Assembly: GCA_045640165.1 (NCBI GenBank)
Contig: JAZUEK010000008.1
Coordinates: 1 to 25,283 of the forward strand
Source of the DNA: RGIG426 sp045640165
Lineage (GTDB): Bacteria; Bacillota; Clostridia; Oscillospirales; Acutalibacteraceae
DNA: 25,283 bases
Reading direction: 5' to 3'
The position numbers and the translations under genes were made by a program. The notes under the pieces are model-generated. The model did not search any database. It worked only from the letters and a program-made list of their open reading frames with translations, and was not told the origin of the DNA. Below are positions 21,233 through 25,283 of this stretch, piece after piece. The stretch's first letter is position 1. Every line of letters begins with the position of its first letter.

Positions 21233-21261
21233 ATTCTACCACATCTTGTGGTTTCTGTAAA
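21233..21261 (-). promoter_or_regulatory. Promoter of uraA
   Basis: On the minus strand TTTACA (21261-21256), a 17-bp spacer and TAGAAT (21238-21233). The spacer contains a perfect inverted repeat, ACCACA-3-TGTGGT (21238-21252), which could be an operator. Confidence 0.7.
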
Positions 21262-21310
21262 GGGTATTTTTTTATCTTTTTCGTCATTTTTCGCACCGAA
21301 TTTTCCCGGG

Positions 21311-21339
21311 TTGCATTTTTGGAAACCGCATGCTACAAT
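21311..21339 (+). promoter_or_regulatory. Promoter of the zinc-ribbon membrane protein gene
   Basis: TTGCAT (21311-21316), a 17-bp spacer and TACAAT (21334-21339) with extended TGC, ending 33 bp before the start codon. Confidence 0.7.
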
Positions 21340-21372
21340 AAAAGCAGTTCCAAAATTGAGGAGGAAATAAAA

Positions 21373-21984
21373 ATGTCTAAATTCTGTACGTCCTGCGGCT
21401 CTCCGCTTCAAGACGGCGACCTGATTTGTCAAAACTGCGGCGCGTCCGCCATGGAAGCACCTGCCGCACAGCCGGCGCCCATGACCGTGCCTTACACACC
21501 GCCGCAAACCGCCACGCTCAACGGCGAAACCAACAACGAAACCGTCTCGCTGTGGGCGTATCTTGGGATGATTGTGCTGTTTTTGTTGCCCTGCGTCGGC
21601 TTTATCGCGGCCATCGTGATGTCGTTTGTGCCGAAAAACAAAAACATCAAAAACTTCGCCCGTGCCGCCGTCATTTGGATGGTTGTGCTCGCTCTGTTGT
21701 CCTTCATTGCCGGCTTGCTCATTTCCGCCGTCGTCGCGGAAGCGGTTGCTGCCGTTGTCGCCGGAATCGGCGATTTTGCCGAGGACAACGGCGCCATTTC
21801 GGAAAACGGCGAAAGCCTCGACCTCAATGCGCTGTTTGACGCCATCCAAAAAGAGTTGGAAAATGAGGGTGTCACCGTTAACGGTTCCATCCACATCACC
21901 GACGGTGACGACACCGTCGACATCGGCGGTTCGGTCGACGTCAGCGGTGCGGATGCCGTGAGCGAAGTCTCCATCGCCGCGTAA
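21373..21984 (+). CDS. Zinc-ribbon membrane protein
   Basis: A 203-residue protein from ATG 21373 behind GAGGAGG. The N-terminus has one zinc ribbon (Cys5-x2-Cys8 and Cys19-x2-Cys22, CTSCGSPL...ICQNCG). A proline-rich linker (28-45) and two hydrophobic helices (about 59-86 and 94-125) follow. The C-terminal third is acidic and Gly/Asp-rich, with a repetitive beta-like pattern (NGSIHITDGDDTVDIGGSVDVSG in register, quoted here as a description rather than a domain). The architecture is common in Clostridia and has no assigned function. It is monocistronic with its own promoter and terminator. Confidence 0.88.
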   Translation: MSKFCTSCGSPLQDGDLICQNCGASAMEAPAAQPAPMTVPYTPPQTATLNGETNNETVSLWAYLGMIVLFLLPCVGFIAAIVMSFVPKNKNIKNFARAAVIWMVVLALLSFIAGLLISAVVAEAVAAVVAGIGDFAEDNGAISENGESLDLNALFDAIQKELENEGVTVNGSIHITDGDDTVDIGGSVDVSGADAVSEVSIAA

Positions 21985-22008
21985 TTTCTCCACATAACAA
22001 AAAGATAA

Positions 22009-22038
22009 CAAAAAGGCGTTGCCGTGCAACGCCTTTTT
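22009..22038 (+). terminator. Terminator after the zinc-ribbon gene
   Basis: AAAAAGGCGTTGC, loop CGT, GCAACGCCTTTTTT. Confidence 0.92.
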
Positions 22039-22042
22039 TGTG

Positions 22043-22071
22043 TTTACAAACCGAAAAAGATATGCTAAAAT
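22043..22071 (+). promoter_or_regulatory. Promoter of the GtrII-like/Wzy-like gene pair
   Basis: TTTACA (22043-22048), a 17-bp spacer and TAAAAT (22066-22071) with extended TGC. It starts 5 bp after the preceding terminator. Confidence 0.7.
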
Positions 22072-22095
22072 AAGCGAGAAAAGGAGGGGATGCCA

Positions 22096-23313
22096 GTGAC
22101 CAAATCGAAATTTAAGCCATACGTTCTTCTGTGGCTTTCCACGTTCGCCATCGGCGCACTTTCTTATGCTCCTTTATACATTACTTCGCTGACCAACGAT
22201 TACGACGGCTTGTGGGAATCTTCTTGGTATTGCGCTGACCGGTTGGAAATTTCCGTCGGTCGTTGGTTTTGGCCGGTGCTTGATTCTTTGCGTCAAGGAT
22301 ACGCCGCCAGTTTGTTCAACTCTCTTTTGATGTTGGCGCTAATCGCTTGTGGTGCCGTGGTGTTGTTTGATTGTTTCGATTTCGTGGGCAAGCGTCGCAC
22401 GTATTTATATGCCTTCCTCGTCCCCGTCAGTGTTACGGTCTGCGCACAGCTCTCTTTCCGCCACCAATCCCCCTCGTTCGGTATGGGGTTTTTTCTGTCC
22501 GTTCTTGCCGTATGGTTTTTGGCAAAAGAAAAATCAAAAAAGTTTTTCTCTGTTACCAAACTCCTTTCTGTGGTAGCGCTTACGCTTACTCTCGGACTCT
22601 ATCAGGCCTTTTTGGGTGTGTTCTGTGTTGTTTTGCTTTTCTGTTTTCTCTGTCGCATCGCATTTGAAAAAACGCCGGCTTCTTCGTGGCGATTTTTGCT
22701 CGGCGGCGGAGCAGTCGCAGGCGTTTCGTGCGTTCTCTACAAGATTATTTGGGAAATTGTTCTGTTGTTCTCCGTTACGTTTCCCTCTTCCTATCTGGGC
22801 GCCGATTCCATAACCGTCGGCTCGATTCTCACATCCCTGCCACATACGTTTTTAAAAACCTATCGCGTGTTCTTCGACTATTTCTTCGGCGATTCTATCC
22901 GCCACACCCTATTTCAGAGGCAGTCTCTCTACATCGTGCTGTTTTGTCTGCTTTGTCTTCCGCTGATTTGCTGTGTTTTTTCCACATTCATCAAAAAAGA
23001 GCCGAAAACCGCTTTTCCTCTTTTACTGTTTCTTTTAATTCCTCCGGCGGCGAGCGTCTTTCTTTTGGTGGCCCCCGAAGCCGTACTGTCGGTGCAAACA
23101 ACTTCTGCGCTCTCCCTTGTTACACCGCTATTACTTATCTTTGCCGACAATTTTTTAACAACACAAAGATCGACCCCCCCCGAAAAATTATTCGTCAAAT
23201 TTGCCGATTTTTCGCCCCCGTTTTGGCATCCGTTGCGCTATTCGGTAACGTCTATATGGTCGGCATTGATCTCGAAACCATGTCGGCAGGTCGTACCGCC
23301 ACTGAAACGCTGA
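22096..23313 (+). CDS. GtrII-like glycosyltransferase, N-terminal part (frame broken at poly-C tract)
   Basis: As sequenced this encodes 405 residues. The GTG at 22096 is preferred because AAGGAGG lies 8 nt before it; the ATG at 22090 is only 2 nt after the RBS. The protein is polytopic, with about nine to ten hydrophobic helices, and carries early conserved features of the GtrII/GT-C type (TNDYDGLW, RLEISVGRWFWPVL). Members of the family glucosylate O-antigen or other surface polysaccharide outside the membrane. After TQRSTPP, encoded at the 8-C tract, the reading frame loses its hydrophobic pattern and stops 43 codons later. The proper C-terminal region continues in another frame. With nine C's the product would be about 528 residues from GTG, close to family size. 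Confidence 0.85.
   Translation: MTKSKFKPYVLLWLSTFAIGALSYAPLYITSLTNDYDGLWESSWYCADRLEISVGRWFWPVLDSLRQGYAASLFNSLLMLALIACGAVVLFDCFDFVGKRRTYLYAFLVPVSVTVCAQLSFRHQSPSFGMGFFLSVLAVWFLAKEKSKKFFSVTKLLSVVALTLTLGLYQAFLGVFCVVLLFCFLCRIAFEKTPASSWRFLLGGGAVAGVSCVLYKIIWEIVLLFSVTFPSSYLGADSITVGSILTSLPHTFLKTYRVFFDYFFGDSIRHTLFQRQSLYIVLFCLLCLPLICCVFSTFIKKEPKTAFPLLLFLLIPPAASVFLLVAPEAVLSVQTTSALSLVTPLLLIFADNFLTTQRSTPPEKLFVKFADFSPPFWHPLRYSVTSIWSALISKPCRQVVPPLKR
23174..23181 (+). repeat. Homopolymeric (C)8 tract in the GtrII-like gene
   Basis: Eight consecutive C's at the exact point where the two coding frames meet. Adding one C (or losing two) joins them into one open frame. This is a plausible slipped-strand phase-variation site, but also a typical place for a sequencing error. 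Confidence 0.85.
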
Positions 23314-23681
23314 TGACGTCAGTATGTCAAACCCTTGCTCAAGAGGATCCGTCTCTCGAAAACCAATACTTGTTCGTGGGCTTCCCCAGCGAAAACCCAA
23401 CGTTCGCAAAAAGTGCCTTTTGGAATCGTGCAAACGGGTATGCCCACTACGGCCAGTGTGGGTGTGACGGCGGCGTACGCGGCGACCTTGTTCGTCGCAC
23501 CTACAACGGCATTTTCCGCAACATCGGTGTTAATATTGTTATTTCTCCCGACAGCGATTTTGATGCCAACCGTCTTATTCCGTCTAACGAAGTGGCTGCT
23601 ATGCCTATTTATCCTCGTGAAGGCTCTATTCAAAAAATCGGAGACTATACGATTGTAAAAATTTCCGATCTCCCCCAATAA
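23181..23681 (+). pseudogene. GtrII-like glycosyltransferase, C-terminal part (out of frame with its N-terminus)
   Basis: The frame after the C tract reads RKIIRQICRFFAPVLASVAL and then NVYMVGIDLETMSAGRTATE, giving one more hydrophobic helix and a soluble C-terminal domain that ends KIGDYTIVKISDLPQ. There is no ribosome site just inside it, so it is probably not translated on its own; the first internal ATG is 23256. It belongs to the gene at 22096 and is complete to a normal stop 18 bp before the next gene. It is labelled pseudogene only because this sequence has it out of frame. Confidence 0.78.
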
Positions 23682-23699
23682 AGCAAAAGGAGCGTTTTT

Positions 23700-24992
23700 A
23701 TGTTCGAGTCTTTAAAAGAAAAAAACATTTTCGCAAAATACGAAAAGCCGCTGTGGAACGTGTATCAAGTGGTATACTTCGCGATGCTGATTTTCGTTAT
23801 CACCGTGCGCTATTACGAAACGTCTGCTTTTAATGGAAACGGTTTTCAGATTCCTTATATCCTTTACCAAACCGTGTATTTTATCTCGAATATGATTTTA
23901 CCGTTTATGGTCGCCGCCAACGTAGCGTGCATTCTTTTGTCGCTGTTGGGACTCGCAACGGGACCGTTCGTTTGGAAAAAGAACGAGATGCTGTGCGGCA
24001 TTTTGTGCTTTGTCGTTATGCTCGTTCCGTATATTCTGTTTGACTACGCACAGCCATATTGGTTCGCCGTGTTCATCTTCTGCGCTCACAACGTTGATTT
24101 CCGAAAAATCGTTAAAGTCTTCGTTATCGCCTCTGCTGTGCTGTTTGCCATCATCTTTATCTGCGGTAGCACCGGCGTTATCGAAGACGTCCTCGCCTAC
24201 CGCGACGACGGGACCGTGCGCCACGCATTTGGCTTCCACTACACCACCTGGCCGCCGACACATTTGTTCTTCCTCGCCGTTTGCTGGGCATGGTTGCGTC
24301 AGGAAAAAATCACCTATGCCGAAATCGCGGTCATCGGCGGATTTGCCGCCTTTTCCTATATCGGTTGCAATGCGCGCACGTCATTCATTTCTTTGTCGCT
24401 GTTGTGTTTCTTCCTTTTGTGGGCAAAGCTCCGTGCAAGAAAAGCCGAAGATCTCCGCTACCGCATGACAAAACCGCTGCAAATTGGTTGCGTGCTTTCT
24501 TACCCCCTCATCGCGCTTGTTATGATGCTGTTGTCAGTGTTTTACTCGGAACAAAACGGTCTTCTGTCGGCCATCAACCGCATCACCACCAATCGCTTAA
24601 TCCTCGGCCATACCGGATTTGAGCGCTATGGCATTTTGCCGTTCGGTCAGGCAATCGAAATGAACACCGAACCGCCGAAAGAGTATTTCTTCCTCGACTG
24701 CTCCTACATCAACATCCTGCTTCGCTACGGCTTTCTCGTTTTCCTTGCCGTGATGTTCATCTGTGTGTATGCCTGCTGCCGCGAATGCCAAAAGAAGCGA
24801 TATATCCGGTTAGGGTTGCTCGCCATTATGGCGGTCAAAATCTCGATGGAATATCACATTATGGAAATCGACCACACGCCGATTCTGTTGTATCTTCTTG
24901 CTTTTGATCCCGATGACGGCGAGGGATTTCATTTCCGCGCCGCCTTCCCAAAGCGCAAAAAAGCTGTTGAACAATCCCCCGAAACCACATAA
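23700..24992 (+). CDS. Polytopic membrane protein, Wzy/O-antigen polymerase-like
   Basis: A 430-residue protein from ATG 23700 with AAGGAG 7 nt before it. There are roughly ten hydrophobic helices and a larger external loop near 290-340 (NRITTNRLILGHTGFERYGI, then EMNTEPPKEYFFLDCSY). The loop carries arginines, and CNARTSF occurs in an earlier helix, as in Wzy polymerases and O-antigen ligases. The C-terminus is short, basic and cytoplasmic. The family is very divergent, so the call rests on topology, motif type and the neighbouring GtrII-like gene. It probably forms one transcript with that gene. Polymerase versus ligase cannot be decided. Confidence 0.72.
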   Translation: MFESLKEKNIFAKYEKPLWNVYQVVYFAMLIFVITVRYYETSAFNGNGFQIPYILYQTVYFISNMILPFMVAANVACILLSLLGLATGPFVWKKNEMLCGILCFVVMLVPYILFDYAQPYWFAVFIFCAHNVDFRKIVKVFVIASAVLFAIIFICGSTGVIEDVLAYRDDGTVRHAFGFHYTTWPPTHLFFLAVCWAWLRQEKITYAEIAVIGGFAAFSYIGCNARTSFISLSLLCFFLLWAKLRARKAEDLRYRMTKPLQIGCVLSYPLIALVMMLLSVFYSEQNGLLSAINRITTNRLILGHTGFERYGILPFGQAIEMNTEPPKEYFFLDCSYINILLRYGFLVFLAVMFICVYACCRECQKKRYIRLGLLAIMAVKISMEYHIMEIDHTPILLYLLAFDPDDGEGFHFRAAFPKRKKAVEQSPETT

Positions 24993-25069
24993 CAAAAACC
25001 CCGGTCAAGGCCGGGAGTTCGTAAGGAATGTGTTGTTTCTCGCCTAAAAATTCCCGTCTGCATTGTATC

Positions 25070-25104
25070 AAAAGCCCGTAATGCGTCAGCATTACGGGCT
25101 TTTT
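25070..25104 (+). terminator. Terminator in left repeat unit, after the Wzy-like gene
   Basis: AAAAGCCCGTAATGC, loop GTCA, GCATTACGGGCTTTTT. Probably ends the GtrII/Wzy transcript. A shorter GC-rich stem, CCCGG-6-CCGGG, lies at 25000-25015. Confidence 0.85.
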
Positions 25105-25185
25105 CAACTTCCCAGAACGAAAATTTTTATTGGCTACGAAACCGCGAAGCGCCTTAAAACACAGATTTTGGATGGAGAACGCGAA

Positions 25186-25224
25186 AAACCGCCCCGACTA
25201 TACTGGCGTATAGCGGGGCGGTTT
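25186..25224 (-). terminator. Terminator hairpin in right repeat unit
   Basis: AAACCGCCCCG (A) CTATAC, loop TGGC, GTATAGCGGGGCGGTTT. On the minus strand it is followed by TTTTTCGCG. It probably ends a minus-strand gene lying beyond the right edge. Confidence 0.8.
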
Positions 25225-25283
25225 GACAATGTTCTGCGCCAAAATCTCGTGTTTTTAAGGAATACATTCCTTACGAACTCCCG

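Larger units (their letters stand above)
25012..25283. repeat. Inverted-repeat-bounded noncoding island at window end
   Basis: The 20 bp at 25012-25031 (CGGGAGTTCGTAAGGAATGT) are a perfect inverted copy of the last 20 bp of the window (25264-25283) and may extend beyond it. Inside, CCTTAAAACACAGATTTTGG (25152-25171) and its continuation to GAGAAC are mirrored at 25231-25260. Both outer units share a later CATTGT..CAAA before a terminator hairpin. No coding frame is supported in this stretch. Confidence 0.85.

Noticed and set aside
22090..22095. ATG 22090 as start of the GtrII-like gene
   Set aside because: The AAGGAGG site ends only 2 nt before it; GTG 22096 has 8-nt spacing.
25032..25263. 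Invertible promoter (fim-like switch)
   Set aside because: The interior shows terminators and no convincing -35/-10 pair, and no invertase gene is in the window; only the inverted repeat itself is kept as a finding.

Overview
The window looks like chromosome from an anaerobic, probably gut-associated Clostridia (Oscillospirales-like) bacterium. The evidence is strong AGGAGG-type ribosome sites, a glutamate dehydrogenase whose active-site layout matches the Clostridium symbiosum enzyme, a desulfoferrodoxin-type domain, a PyrR attenuator and fairly GC-rich coding DNA. The assignment is by recognition only; no search was run.

Left third (1-10492, all minus strand): one tightly packed operon, transcribed right to left. 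It starts with a 2433-residue nonribosomal peptide synthetase (NRPS) of order C-A-T-C-A-T-R (3191-10492). Then come an Sfp-type phosphopantetheinyl transferase (2511-3194), a membrane HAMP/PP2C phosphatase fused to an RsbW/SpoIIAB-like ATPase (520-2514), a STAS anti-anti-sigma-like protein (221-523) and the start of a small DUF3592-like membrane protein (1-210, cut by the window edge). The first four genes are joined by three 4-bp ATGA overlaps. The terminal reductase and the HHxxxDG condensation domain ahead of the first A domain suggest a (possibly N-acylated) dipeptide aldehyde or a pyrazinone derived from it. The NRPS promoter carries a perfect 16-bp palindrome at its start point. Physical coupling of this synthetase to a complete partner-switching module is the main discovery candidate.

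Middle (10493-19686): gdhA is divergent from the NRPS operon. It is followed by a terminator and a 51-bp tandem repeat, then a 1307-residue orphan protein on the minus strand with a leader RNA that can form two mutually exclusive hairpins, one hiding the ribosome site. Next are an XRE regulator fused to a complete desulfoferrodoxin-like domain, tRNA-Pro(TGG), a short FliB-like cysteine-cluster protein, a DUF805 membrane protein and a divergent two-repeat DUF1508/YegP protein. A noncoding island with three copies of a ~148-bp palindromic repeat follows. A second dispersed repeat (hairpin plus conserved block) occurs at 12104-12190 and 17046-17117.

Right third (19687-25283): uraA on the minus strand sits behind a PyrR-type attenuator. 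On the plus strand follow a zinc-ribbon membrane protein, a GtrII-like glycosyltransferase gene interrupted at an 8-C tract (probable phase variation or a sequencing slip) and a Wzy/O-antigen-ligase-like polytopic protein. The last two look like part of a surface polysaccharide locus. The window ends in a noncoding island bounded by a perfect 20-bp inverted repeat and containing two terminator hairpins and related repeat units.
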